Positions 52,515 through 62,586 of a stretch of DNA of 64,000 nucleotides are shown here, piece after piece (the first letter of the stretch is position 1; each line of letters starts with the position of its first letter). The DNA comes from JBNAGF01 sp049801055 (lineage in GTDB: Bacteria; Pseudomonadota; Alphaproteobacteria; Rhodobacterales; Rhodobacteraceae): assembly GCF_049801055.1 (NCBI RefSeq), contig NZ_JBNAGF010000012.1, forward strand, positions 91,605-155,604, in the 5' to 3' direction. The position numbers and the translations under genes were made by a program. Below the pieces are notes generated by a model that was not told where the DNA came from, did no database searches, and saw nothing but the letters and a program-made list of their open reading frames with translations.

Positions 52515-53378
52515 TCACATTCGGCTGTCGAGCAGACCGGCAACCAGATCCTCGAAATCGGCGGCATCGCGCACGCTGGCGATCTGGTCGGCAGTCACGG
52601 TCAGTCCCCAGTTCCGCGCCATTGCCTCATACCGGGGCTGGCGGTGCGCCAGCGCCTGCGCATAGGTCCAGCGAATGAAGGAATCGGGGTCCACCTCGCC
52701 AGCGGTGCAGCCTTCCTTGGCAAGGAATTCTGTCCAGACGCGGGTGAGGAACTCGGGCTGGTAAGACATCGGTTTCGGGGCCCTGTCGAACCGCCGGATC
52801 AGTTCCTCGGTATGGGCATCGTCCCCCTTGATCCAGATCATCAGAGTATGTTTGGCAAGTTCCGACAGCACGGGATCCTGAGGGTCTTCGGGATCCACCC
52901 ATTCGCAAATCGATCCGCCTGTGTCGCAGATGAAATTCGGATAGCCATACAGTCGTTCGGCCCGGTCGATGAAATAGGACGTGTCGAGCAGGGCGTGTAT
53001 CTCGGCCTGCCTGAACTGTTCCTGCCGGCGGCGATACTCGTCGATCTCCAGGCCGCCTGCCGCCGGGTTTCCGGGTTTGCCCAGATAAGCGGCCACCGGT
53101 GTCAGGTTCGCAAACGAGATATTGGAGCCGATATAGATCGAATCCGAAAGCAAAAGGTCGCGTAGAAACGGCACTTTCATCGCCTCGGCCTTGGCGTTGT
53201 CGGTGATATACTCGCCCATGTATCGGGTCCCGATGCGGTAATCGACCGAGTAATGAAACCAGTTTCCGCCGTCCCGGAGCAGGTTGGAAATATGCGTTTT
53301 TCCCAGCCCCGACATGCCGAAGAACAGAACGTTCTTGCGGGGAGCGCTGCGCCAGTCTCGGGCCGAATTGTAAAGCAT
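52515..53378 (-). CDS. P-loop ATPase of unknown function
   Basis: A 287-aa protein with a Walker A motif FFGMSGLGKTHISNLLRD (about residues 19-36). A Walker B-like aromatic/hydrophobic stretch precedes ICDTGGSICEWVDPEDPQ. It is cytoplasmic, with no signal peptide. The sequence resembles a conserved but uncharacterised rhodobacterial ATPase; the function is not known. It is 100 bp upstream of metA in the same direction and divergent from nothing; a DMT exporter gene precedes it by 51 bp. Confidence 0.65.
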   Translation of the reverse strand: MLYNSARDWRSAPRKNVLFFGMSGLGKTHISNLLRDGGNWFHYSVDYRIGTRYMGEYITDNAKAEAMKVPFLRDLLLSDSIYIGSNISFANLTPVAAYLGKPGNPAAGGLEIDEYRRRQEQFRQAEIHALLDTSYFIDRAERLYGYPNFICDTGGSICEWVDPEDPQDPVLSELAKHTLMIWIKGDDAHTEELIRRFDRAPKPMSYQPEFLTRVWTEFLAKEGCTAGEVDPDSFIRWTYAQALAHRQPRYEAMARNWGLTVTADQIASVRDAADFEDLVAGLLDSRM

Positions 53379-53429
53379 GAGCCGCCTTGTGTGTTGTTTC
53401 GCCCTTGCTAAATCGCGGATGGCGGAGGG

Positions 53430-54332
53430 TCAATCGCGGGCTTTGCCAAACCCGCCATTCAGAACCATGAGCCCGAGGGCCAGCAAAACAAACCCGACAT
53501 ATGCCTGCGGCAGCAATGCTTCGTCGCGGACCAATGCGCCGAGTGTGATGGCAACGGGCGGAATCAGCAGGGTGACGACCATGAGATTACCGCTGCCAGC
53601 CTTTGCAAGGATCCGATAATAGAGCAGGTAGGCGCCAGCCGTCGCGACAATTGCGTAATAGCCGATCGCCATCCATGTTCTGGGTTCAAGATCCAGTGAA
53701 ATGGGTCCATCGATCAACCACGCGGCCGGTGCCAAAACAAGTGTTGACCCTGTCAGCATCCCGGCAGCGGCAACCTGAGGTGGCAGATCGCCCAGCTTTA
53801 ACCGTCCCCACGAGCTGGCCAGCGCATAGGACACTGTGCCTCCCAATATGGCGAATTGGGCCGTCGACCGCAGATCGAAACTATCGAATGCTTCCAGACC
53901 GATCGCTGTGGCGACGCCGAGAAACCCGAGCCCGACTCCAATGATCTTGCGCGGGGTCAATCGCTCGTCGGCAAAGATCATCGCGGCGACAATAACGGCG
54001 AATATGGCCGTGGTCGCATTGAGGATCGAGGTGAGCCCGGTCTCGATATAGAGCTGCCCCCACGACATCAGGCCGAACGGAATCACATTGTTCAGCAGTC
54101 CCATGACCAGAAACGCCCCCCAGATCCGGGGGTCTTTGGGAACCGGCAGGCGTTGAATGGCCACCACGCCCCAGAGAACCAGCATTGCCCAGAACGTGCG
54201 GTGAAACACGCTGGTCACCACCGGCACTTCATCAAGCGCGATCCGGATAGCGAGGAAAGAGCCGCCCCAGATCAGGCCAAGCAGGGCCAGCTCGGCCCAC
54301 GCCCCTTTGCTGATCGTCTTTTGTTCGGTCAT
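53430..54332 (-). CDS. DMT-superfamily (EamA) transporter
   Basis: A 300-aa inner-membrane protein with ten predicted hydrophobic segments in two EamA repeats, opening MTEQKTISKGAWAELALLGL and containing LIWGGSFLAIRIALDEVPVV. Family members export amino acids, metabolites or purines; the substrate is unknown. ATG 54332 is used, with 54347 possible. The next gene upstream is a second DMT exporter, so this is a tandem pair of distant paralogues. Confidence 0.82.
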   Translation of the reverse strand: MTEQKTISKGAWAELALLGLIWGGSFLAIRIALDEVPVVTSVFHRTFWAMLVLWGVVAIQRLPVPKDPRIWGAFLVMGLLNNVIPFGLMSWGQLYIETGLTSILNATTAIFAVIVAAMIFADERLTPRKIIGVGLGFLGVATAIGLEAFDSFDLRSTAQFAILGGTVSYALASSWGRLKLGDLPPQVAAAGMLTGSTLVLAPAAWLIDGPISLDLEPRTWMAIGYYAIVATAGAYLLYYRILAKAGSGNLMVVTLLIPPVAITLGALVRDEALLPQAYVGFVLLALGLMVLNGGFGKARD

Positions 54333-54388
54333 GGAATTTTCGCCCATTGGAGTTTGTCGCATAGAGGGCGTATCTCACGCCCACCGCA

Positions 54389-55258
54389 TCAGGCGACCCG
54401 GTTCTTGCGAGTTTCGGCGAGAATGTTGAGGTAATTGCCCCCAAAGATCACGACGGCACCAAGCAGGACGTAGAAGTCCAGCGGTTCCTGATAAAGCAGC
54501 ATGCCAACAACGGCGATGGTGGGCAGGCGCACGAAATCGAACGGCACCACCACCGTTGCCGGTGCAATGGCCAGCGCGTTGGTGATACAGAAATGGGCCA
54601 GCAACCCTCCCAGCCCAACAAGCACCAGCCACGGCAGCATCGGAAGTTGCGGCGGGGTGATCTGCCCGTCCAGCCCCGCTGAAACGAACCCCAAAACGGC
54701 CTGCATCAGCGTTAGCCAGAACATGATGCAGCCAATACTGGCAATCGTCGTGAGCTTCTTGGTGGCGATCGTCGTAAGAGCAAAGAAGATTGCGGCTGAA
54801 GCTGCGGCAAGCACGCCGAAGCTTATCGGCGTCGCTCCGGGGCGAGCAACGATGAGGATGCCGGCAAAACCGATGAGTGCGGACAGAACCCGGATCGGGG
54901 TCAGGCGCTCCTTGAGGAGAAGCGGTGAGAACAGGATGACCCAGAGCGGCTGCGTGAACTCGAGGGCAAAGACTTGCGCCAGCGGGATCAGCGGTACGGC
55001 CATGAACCAGAGGTTCTGACCGGCGAAATGGACGGTGTTGCGGATTGCGTGTAAACTGAAGGCCCGGGTCGTCACTCCGCCCCAGCCGCCCGTGAATGTC
55101 AGGACCGCAGAGACCACAAGAATACCGGTCAGGCTGCGATAGAGCATGATCTCGAACGTGTCGTAGACGGCCGACAGTTCACGCCCGACAACGGCCATTG
55201 TCGAGAAGGCCGCAATCGCACCGGTCATCCACAAGGCTGCTTTGAAGGTTGGGTTCAT
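54389..55258 (-). CDS. DMT-superfamily (EamA) transporter
   Basis: A 289-aa inner-membrane protein with ten hydrophobic segments, starting MNPTFKAALWMTGAIAAFST; each EamA repeat of about 140 aa is visible (AVVGRELSAVYDTFEIMLYR, then PLDFYVLLGAVVIFGGNYLN). It belongs to the same superfamily as the neighbouring gene but is clearly different in sequence. The function as a metabolite exporter is a family-level statement; the substrate is unknown. Confidence 0.82.
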   Translation of the reverse strand: MNPTFKAALWMTGAIAAFSTMAVVGRELSAVYDTFEIMLYRSLTGILVVSAVLTFTGGWGGVTTRAFSLHAIRNTVHFAGQNLWFMAVPLIPLAQVFALEFTQPLWVILFSPLLLKERLTPIRVLSALIGFAGILIVARPGATPISFGVLAAASAAIFFALTTIATKKLTTIASIGCIMFWLTLMQAVLGFVSAGLDGQITPPQLPMLPWLVLVGLGGLLAHFCITNALAIAPATVVVPFDFVRLPTIAVVGMLLYQEPLDFYVLLGAVVIFGGNYLNILAETRKNRVA

Positions 55259-55375
55259 CTGTCTGACGCCTTTGGCCGGCGGATGATCCCGCCCGACTAC
55301 CGGTCATACCGAACAAATGCCTGCGGAGTAACGATTCTCTTGGATCGCCAGATGCTTCACCAAAGTTGGATCTGC

Positions 55376-55669
55376 CTATTCATCCTTCACCGTGTTCAGC
55401 CCGACAATGTCATAGCTGCGCGGATAATCCCTGGTGATCCTGCCCCAGTCGGACGCCTCGGCGCGGTCTTGGTGCGCGCGAAAGGATGCGGCATCTTTGA
55501 ATCGCTCGGACACGGCAAACCGACCGGGTTCCGAAACCGACTCGAACACTTCGAAATACTCGCAGCCCGGTTCGGCCCGGGTCAGATAGACATGTTCGGG
55601 CAGGGCGGCCCGCACTTCTTCAAGCGCCTCTTCGGGTACGTCGAAAAAACCAGTGAGGGTGACGGTCAT
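55376..55669 (-). CDS. Antibiotic biosynthesis monooxygenase-domain protein
   Basis: A 97-aa ABM-domain (ferredoxin-like fold) protein starting MTVTLTGFFDVPEEALEEVR, with the family core YLTRAEPGCEYFEVFESVSE and PGRFAVSERFKDAASFRAHQ. Such proteins act as small oxygenases or quinone-related enzymes without cofactor, but the reaction here is unknown. It is read in the same direction as the zinc-ribbon protein upstream. Confidence 0.75.
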   Translation of the reverse strand: MTVTLTGFFDVPEEALEEVRAALPEHVYLTRAEPGCEYFEVFESVSEPGRFAVSERFKDAASFRAHQDRAEASDWGRITRDYPRSYDIVGLNTVKDE

Positions 55670-55777
55670 GACGCGGTGGTCTTTCTGGTTCTGCTGATGA
55701 ACATGGGTTTGGTGAACGCAGCGAAGCGCATCGTCAGGTCCGCGTCAAGCGTTCCGCCACCTTGAGGGCAAGAAGGG

Positions 55778-55942
55778 TCAGAAGCTGATCGCCAGCAAGA
55801 CGACCGGTATTGCCAGGGCGGAAAGGATGATGATCGCCGGTTGCTGCCAGAACAGCTTTCGGGTGCCGCAATATCCGCACCGAGGTCCTGCAAGTCTCAT
55901 CTGATGTTCACAGGCTTTGCAACTGAATACGCGCACGGTCAT
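55778..55942 (-). CDS. Small zinc-ribbon membrane protein, 54 aa
   Basis: A 54-aa protein starting MTVRVFSCKACEHQMRLAGP. CKAC (about 8-11) and CGYC (about 23-26) form a four-Cys zinc-ribbon, followed by a short linker and a hydrophobic C-terminal segment from about 33 to 54. The ATG at 55942 is chosen over 56065 because the zinc ribbon begins there. This is a tail-anchored membrane protein; its function is unknown. Confidence 0.55.
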   Translation of the reverse strand: MTVRVFSCKACEHQMRLAGPRCGYCGTRKLFWQQPAIIILSALAIPVVLLAISF

Positions 55943-56202
55943 AGTTTGTGCCTTGATTACATAAAACAATGCATAGGGCCTTGCTGATGGGCGCCCGGTT
56001 GAAAGCTGGGTCAAAATAGCCCTGCCAGACCCGGTTGCCGCGAAATGCTCACCCCAGATTTCCACTCACTCCGCGGATAATGTTGCGATTGACGCTAAAG
56101 TGCATCAAGATTCGAGCGAGGCGGACAATTTGTCCGGTTCGAGTTGCAAATACCGCACAAGCAGTCTGCTGCGGCGGGGCAAAGAAACGGCCCGCCGGGT
56201 GT

Positions 56203-57765
<1,563 letters not shown>

Positions 57766-57823
57766 GTCCCGCTACTAGGTCGCGGCGGGATTGAGTGCAA
57801 GAGTATTCACGTCAGTCCGGGCG

Positions 57824-58519
57824 TCAGCCCATCGAGTCGGAGCTTTCGGTGCCGCGCTTCTGCGCCCGCGCGCCGTCCTCGCGATAGCTCCAGATTGCGA
57901 TCGCAGACCAGCTGAGAACGTAGATGAGCCCGATGCCGATGATCAGTTCGCCGGGCAGTGGGCCGACATCGGCGCGTGACATGGCCTCGTCCAGTGTGCT
58001 TACCGGAGTGGGATGCACGGAAATCTTGCCGATGAACGCCAGCGACTGGATCAGCAGGATCCACAGATAGTTGCGACGAATGCGCCGGCCGATCGCGATC
58101 AGGAATCCGACATGGTAGCGCGGCTTGAGGTAGTCATGTGCCAATGTCTTCTGCCAGTTCTCCTCCATGTGCAGATCGCCGTCATAGAGGAGAGGGGCGT
58201 AGAAATGAGTTTCCAGCCATCTCGCCCGGGCCCGCCAAACATTGAAATAACGATAGCGCCGGGCCTCAAGCATCAGGAACAGGATTATGAGCACCCCGAC
58301 AAGCACCAGTGGTAGCGGCGAGGCGTCGGGTGACGCGAACGAGATCGACAGCGCCACGCCCAATGTGACCACGGCCCAGTTGGTGGTGGTGTCCAGGCGG
58401 GTGCGCCAGATGGTGCTGCGATAGACCTCGCCGCGATAGAGATGCGCTACGGCTCCGATTTCGGCCGCATTGAGGGTTTTGCGTTCGGATGCGCTGTCAG
58501 AGCTTTCTTTTTTGGAAAT
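57824..58519 (-). CDS. DUF2270 membrane protein with an unusual start
   Basis: A DUF2270-family membrane protein with about four hydrophobic segments. The standard open frame starts at GTG 58372, but coding similarity clearly continues upstream: the residues LNAAEIGAVAHLYRGEVYRS and TIWRTRLDTTTNWAVVTLG precede it. The frame is open to about 58565 but has no ATG, GTG or TTG. An ATT at 58519-58517 has GGGGGA six bases upstream and could serve as a rare start. Alternatively, one base inserted in the G5 or A6 run would connect to an out-of-frame ATG. Confidence 0.6.
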   Translation of the reverse strand: MSKKESSDSASERKTLNAAEIGAVAHLYRGEVYRSTIWRTRLDTTTNWAVVTLGVALSISFASPDASPLPLVLVGVLIILFLMLEARRYRYFNVWRARARWLETHFYAPLLYDGDLHMEENWQKTLAHDYLKPRYHVGFLIAIGRRIRRNYLWILLIQSLAFIGKISVHPTPVSTLDEAMSRADVGPLPGELIIGIGLIYVLSWSAIAIWSYREDGARAQKRGTESSDSMG

Positions 58520-58648
58520 AGTTCTGTCCCCCGTTGCCGTTGGGTCATCATGCCCAGTGGAACCGGGGAGTTAAAGGGGGGAACCGATCAGGATGTCGCT
58601 TTTGCCTCATACGCGCCGCTATCGCCATTCGGGGCAGGATACGGCTGT

Positions 58649-58654
58649 TATACT
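58649..58654 (+). promoter_or_regulatory. Possible -10 element upstream of the MttB-family gene
   Basis: TATACT at 58649-58654 is a good -10 hexamer 39 bp before the start at 58693. No good -35 is visible, so it is weak evidence. A GGAAcgaTTCC palindrome follows at about 58660. Confidence 0.3.
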
Positions 58655-58692
58655 AAACCGGAACGATTCCGATCCATCCAAAGGACAAGCAC

Positions 58693-60249
58693 ATGGATGA
58701 AGCAATGGCCGGGGCAACACCCCGACGCAGATCGCGCGGCGGTGGCGGCGCAGCACGAAGGGCCGAGCGCACCGCGATAAAAATCGAAACCGCGAAGTAC
58801 ATTGAGCGCAATATCCCCAATTTCGAAGTGTTGTCCGAAGAGGCGCTCGACATCATCGAGCATAATGCCGAGACGGTGCTGGAAGAGATCGGCGTCAATT
58901 TCATAGACAACCCGGCAGCGCTGGAACGATGGACGGCAGCTGGCGCCGAAGTATCCGGCGAACGGGTTCGGATTCCGCGAGGGCTCGCCCGCCAACTGAT
59001 CAAGACCGCGCCGAGCCAGTTCACGCAACACGCCCGCGATCCCGGAAAATCGGTGGTGATCGGCGGCAACAATCTTGTTCTCGCGCCGGTCTATGGCCCG
59101 CCTTTCGTACGCGACGTACAAGGCGGTCGCCGCTACGCGACGATGGATGACTTCAACAAGTTTGTGAAACTGGCCTATATGTCGAAATGGCTGCACCATT
59201 CGGGCGGCACGGTCTGTGAACCGACCGATGTTCCCGTCAACAAGCGGCATCTCGACATGCTGCTTGCGCATATGACGCTGAGCGACAAGCCGTTCATGGG
59301 GTCGGTCACCGATCCATCCCGCGCACAGGATTCGGTGGAAATGTGCGAGATTCTGTTCGGAAAGGACTTCGTTCAGGAAAATACCGTGATGACGTCGCTG
59401 ATCAACATCAACTCGCCGATGACATTCGACGACGTGATGATGGGCGCGCTGGAGGTTTACGCGAGGAACAATCAGGCCTGTATCGTTTCGCCGTTCATCG
59501 TCGGTGGCGCAATGGCGCCGGTGTCGGTGGCCGGTACGCTGACACAGGTTCTGGCGGAAGTTCTGGCCGGGATCGCTTACTCCCAGATCATCCGGCCCGG
59601 CGCGCCAGTCATCTTTGGTGCGATGGTCACGTCAATTGACATGAACTCGGGCGCACCGACATTCGGAACACCCGAAGCGTCACATATAACATATGGCGCC
59701 GGGCAACTGGCGCGGCGTCTGGGATTGCCCTTCCGGTCGGCCGGTTCCTTCTGCGGTTCGAAGCTGCCGGATGCGCAGGCAGCCTATGAAACGTCGAACT
59801 CCCTGAACATGGGGCTGATGGCCGGGGTCAACTTCATGCTCCATGCCTGTGGCTGGCTCGAAGGCGGGCTGGTCGCGGATTTCGAGAAGTTCGTGATGGA
59901 TGCCGATCAGCTTGGTGCGCTGCATGGTCTCGCCAAAGGCGTCAACATGGACGAGAACGCTCAGGCAATGGACGCGATCCGCGAAGTCGGGCCGGGCGGC
60001 CACTACCTTGGCTGCGCCCATACCCAGGCCAATTTCCAGTCCGCATTCTGGAAATCGGACCTGTTGGACTACAAGCCGTTCGAAACATGGGAAGAAGAGG
60101 GGGCCCGCGACACCCGGACACTTGCTTCAAACCGGGTGGAGCATCTGCTGGCGAACTACCGCCAACCGTCACTTGATCCCGAAATCGCCGGAGCGCTGGC
60201 CGCATATGTGGCCGAGAAGAAGGCGTCGATGCCCGACGCCTTCATCTAA
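58693..60249 (+). CDS. MttB-family methyltransferase, non-pyrrolysine
   Basis: A 518-aa protein of the trimethylamine methyltransferase (MttB) superfamily. The whole frame is open, with no internal TAG, so it lacks the pyrrolysine that true TMA methyltransferases use; such variants (MtgB-like) demethylate glycine betaine or related quaternary amines to a corrinoid protein. Recognisable segments are EVLSEEALDIIEHNAETVLE, PPFVRDVQGGRRYATMDDFN and YLGCAHTQANFQSAFWKSDL. No corrinoid protein gene is adjacent. A Gly/Arg-rich N-terminal stretch of about 25 residues precedes the domain. Confidence 0.88.
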   Translation: MDEAMAGATPRRRSRGGGGAARRAERTAIKIETAKYIERNIPNFEVLSEEALDIIEHNAETVLEEIGVNFIDNPAALERWTAAGAEVSGERVRIPRGLARQLIKTAPSQFTQHARDPGKSVVIGGNNLVLAPVYGPPFVRDVQGGRRYATMDDFNKFVKLAYMSKWLHHSGGTVCEPTDVPVNKRHLDMLLAHMTLSDKPFMGSVTDPSRAQDSVEMCEILFGKDFVQENTVMTSLININSPMTFDDVMMGALEVYARNNQACIVSPFIVGGAMAPVSVAGTLTQVLAEVLAGIAYSQIIRPGAPVIFGAMVTSIDMNSGAPTFGTPEASHITYGAGQLARRLGLPFRSAGSFCGSKLPDAQAAYETSNSLNMGLMAGVNFMLHACGWLEGGLVADFEKFVMDADQLGALHGLAKGVNMDENAQAMDAIREVGPGGHYLGCAHTQANFQSAFWKSDLLDYKPFETWEEEGARDTRTLASNRVEHLLANYRQPSLDPEIAGALAAYVAEKKASMPDAFI

Positions 60250-60309
60250 CTGTTGCACCCGGCAGGACGGGGTGGGAAGCGACTAGCCCCGTTTCACGAA
60301 TAGGTTTTG

Positions 60310-60335
60310 GCGCGGCTGGCCTGGTACAGCCGCGC
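60310..60335. terminator. Intergenic hairpin between convergent genes
   Basis: A perfect 9-bp stem, gcgcggctg (60310-60318) with cagccgcgc (60327-60335), separates the MttB-family and DUF6477 genes. The flanking T run is weak on the plus side and better (CCAAAACC complement) on neither, so rho-independence is uncertain. Confidence 0.5.
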
Positions 60336-60404
60336 TTCGCCCATTACCGCTATCATGATGTCGAGATGTCGGGACAGAGAGTAGCCTGCATCGTCCGCGC
60401 GGCG

Positions 60405-60593
60405 TTATTCGTTTAGATCCCGTTCCATATCCATCAACCGCATAAGCGCAGCCCCGGGCCGTGGCAGGGTTCCGTACCCCAGTAAACGCTGCAGATGACG
60501 CTCGCGGTTGTAGTCCTGTGCACCGAAACGGGCCGCGCGGATCAGCAGGCGCGGGCGGCGCAGGGTTTTGAGCATGCTCATCAGGTCTTGCAT
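60405..60593 (-). CDS. DUF6477 family protein
   Basis: A 62-aa basic protein starting MQDLMSMLKTLRRPRLLIRA, followed by ARFGAQDYNRERHLQRLLGY. This is the DUF6477 pattern (LRRPRLLxRAAR...DYxRExHLxRLLGY) common in Rhodobacteraceae; the function is not known. The ATG at 60593 is preferred to 60644. It diverges from the DUF6456 gene with 244 bp between, which contains a CtrA-like box. Confidence 0.7.
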   Translation of the reverse strand: MQDLMSMLKTLRRPRLLIRAARFGAQDYNRERHLQRLLGYGTLPRPGAALMRLMDMERDLNE

Positions 60594-60737
60594 GGTGGCT
60601 CCTTCATACTGCCAGTCGCTGTTTCGGAAACAGTCATTGCACAACTTAGGCGAGTGTTGCGATTCTGCGAAAATAGCCGTTCGCTCGGTTCAAGACTGTT
60701 TATCCTTTGGCAACAATGATGAAGGATGCCGGAGACT

Positions 60738-60753
60738 TTAACGAATGGGTAAC
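60738..60753. promoter_or_regulatory. CtrA-like box between DUF6477 and DUF6456 genes
   Basis: The sequence TTAAC-N6-GTAAC (60738-60753) differs by one base from the Caulobacter CtrA consensus TTAAC-N6-TTAAC (TTAA-N7-TTAA). It lies 85 bp before the DUF6456 start and 145 bp before the DUF6477 start. Confidence 0.5.
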
Positions 60754-60837
60754 AAATACACCCATAGGTTGCGTTGATAAATGTCGGGATAACCGGTGGA
60801 AAACTAGGTCAGCAGCTTACAGGGGTAAGGGTGCAAC

Positions 60838-61956
60838 ATGATGAACAGCCGAACGGACTCTTCTTTGCCGAATTGGGTGCCCGAAGGTGCGATGCGATAT
60901 CTGAAACATACGGAAGAGGGGTGTTCGATCCGGGATCTGGCGCGTGTGGCGGGATGTCATGCCTCAACTGTTCTTCGACAGATCCGCAAGGTTGAGATGC
61001 GCCGGGACGATCCCCTTGTGGATGCGGCTCTGCAGGCCCTTGCCTCTCATATCCTTCCGACTGTCAAAGCAAGGACGTCGATTGGCAGTGTCGCGTCAAC
61101 CGATGATCTTTCGTCATCCGACATGGACGAGAAAACGCTGAATTCCCAGACCTTGGCGCAGGAGGCCAGTCGCATACTTCGGCGGTTATGCGAAACAGGT
61201 GCGGTTCTTGCGGTGGCTGAGGGTATGGAAAAGGCCGTGGTGGTGCGGGATGACAGATCCGGGGCCAGCACCAGAACAGGCGTGGTGGATTGCAAAATTG
61301 CACAGGCCATGGCGCTCAAGGACTGGATATCTTGCGACAAACCGGGCCGGATCAGCCGCTACAGGATAACAGCCTCCGGTCGGACTGCCTTGGGTCGGAT
61401 GCTGGCCGAGGCCGAGAATCTTGCCCGCGCGCGGCAAGAAAGCGGATTTGCCGAGGCGCCTGCCGCTTTTGCCGGTCCGGGATCGTCTGCTGTCGCCACA
61501 GCGGAAACTGACAATCGCAGGGCGCGCTATTGCGCGGCGGAAAGCCCACTGACCGGGCTCGCGCGTCGCAGGGATAGGGACGGGCAACCGTTTCTGGAGG
61601 AAGGTCTTGTCGCCGCAGGCGAACGGTTGAGGGAAGATTTCGAACTGGCGCAGATGGGGCCGCGCGTCACACAGAACTGGGAGAGGTTCCTGACCGGAAA
61701 CGAGGGCCGCGGCACGCCGGGCGATGGTGGTAGCGGAATGGTTGCGCGCGACAGAGTACGGCGTGCGCTGGATGATCTCGGGCCAGGGTTGAGCGACGTG
61801 GCCATGCGGTGTTGCTGCATGCTTGAAGGGCTGGAGCAAACCGAAAAACGGATGGGCTGGTCAGCCCGATCGGGAAAGATCGTTTTAAGGATCGCACTGC
61901 AAAGGCTGAAACGGCATTATGAGGAACAGAGTGAACAGGATCGGCTAATCGGCTGA
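60838..61956 (+). CDS. DUF6456 domain protein (helix-turn-helix)
   Basis: A 372-aa cytoplasmic protein. The N-terminal part (about residues 20-60) contains a resolvase-like helix-turn-helix, GCSIRDLARVAGCHASTVLR, and the C-terminal region is the DUF6456 domain (ESPLTGLARRRDRDGQPFLE and AGERLREDFELAQMGPRVTQ). Such proteins are probable DNA-binding regulators in alphaproteobacteria. The first of two adjacent ATGs (60838 and 60841) has AGGGGTAAGG upstream and is used. It converges with the peroxiredoxin gene. Confidence 0.75.
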   Translation: MMNSRTDSSLPNWVPEGAMRYLKHTEEGCSIRDLARVAGCHASTVLRQIRKVEMRRDDPLVDAALQALASHILPTVKARTSIGSVASTDDLSSSDMDEKTLNSQTLAQEASRILRRLCETGAVLAVAEGMEKAVVVRDDRSGASTRTGVVDCKIAQAMALKDWISCDKPGRISRYRITASGRTALGRMLAEAENLARARQESGFAEAPAAFAGPGSSAVATAETDNRRARYCAAESPLTGLARRRDRDGQPFLEEGLVAAGERLREDFELAQMGPRVTQNWERFLTGNEGRGTPGDGGSGMVARDRVRRALDDLGPGLSDVAMRCCCMLEGLEQTEKRMGWSARSGKIVLRIALQRLKRHYEEQSEQDRLIG

Positions 61957-61982
61957 TACCAAAAGCGTATTGGGAAAATGGA

Positions 61983-62014
61983 AAGGGCGGCTGGGTATAT
62001 GACCCGCCGCCCTT
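61983..62014. terminator. Strong hairpin between DUF6456 and peroxiredoxin genes
   Basis: Arms aagggcggc...gggt and accc...gccgccctt pair over 13 bp with one bulge. Neither side has a long T run, though TTCCATTTTCC follows on the minus strand. It lies 27 bases after the DUF6456 stop and 24 before the convergent stop, so it probably ends both transcripts. Confidence 0.6.
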
Positions 62015-62037
62015 GGCTTATTGGTGTCGAACTTGGA

Positions 62038-62586
62038 TCAGGCCAGTTCCGGCTCTTTCTTTTCTGCCAGATAAGACATCAGGGTCTCGGGTGAGGATAC
62101 GCCATAGGGGTCCTCGGGGCAGTTATCCATCAGGCCCGGCTCTTCGAACCATGCCTCTACGACACCATCGTTGACGATGGCGGCATAACGCCACGAACGC
62201 ATGCCAAATCCGAGATTGTCCTTGTCAACCAGCATGCCCATTTTGCGGGTAAATTCACCCGATCCATCCGGGATCACTTTGACATTCTCGAGCTTCTGAT
62301 CCTGCGCCCATTTGTTCATGACGAAGCTGTCATTGACGGACATGCAATAGATCTCGTCGATGCCCTGCGCCTTGAAATCTGCAAAGCCGTTCTCGAAACC
62401 CGGCAGCTGGTAGGTCGAACAAGTGGGGGTGAAAGCACCCGGCAGCGAGAACAGAACCACGCGCTTGCCAGCAAAGTAGTCGGAAGTGGTCTTGTCTTCC
62501 CAGCGGAACGGGTTCGGTCCTTCGATGGCCTCGTCGCGCACGCGGGTGTGGAAAGTCACGTTGGGCAGTTTTGCTCCGGCTTTCAT
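62038..62586 (-). CDS. Peroxiredoxin (Prx5/AhpE-like)
   Basis: A 182-aa Prx5-type peroxiredoxin. The peroxidatic Cys is Cys56 in SLPGAFTPTCSTYQLPGF, followed by MSVNDSFVMNKWAQDQ and SWRYAAIVNDGVVEAWFEEP. Two further Cys (CMSVND and DNCPEDPY) could be resolving residues. Reduction by glutathione or glutaredoxin is typical of this class. It diverges from lipA with 432 bp between; an iron/Irr-like palindrome lies 53 bp upstream. Confidence 0.88.
   Translation of the reverse strand: MKAGAKLPNVTFHTRVRDEAIEGPNPFRWEDKTTSDYFAGKRVVLFSLPGAFTPTCSTYQLPGFENGFADFKAQGIDEIYCMSVNDSFVMNKWAQDQKLENVKVIPDGSGEFTRKMGMLVDKDNLGFGMRSWRYAAIVNDGVVEAWFEEPGLMDNCPEDPYGVSSPETLMSYLAEKKEPELA

Noticed and set aside
58693..60249. 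Pyrrolysine-containing TMA methyltransferase.
   Set aside because: The frame is uninterrupted, with no in-frame TAG to be read as pyrrolysine.
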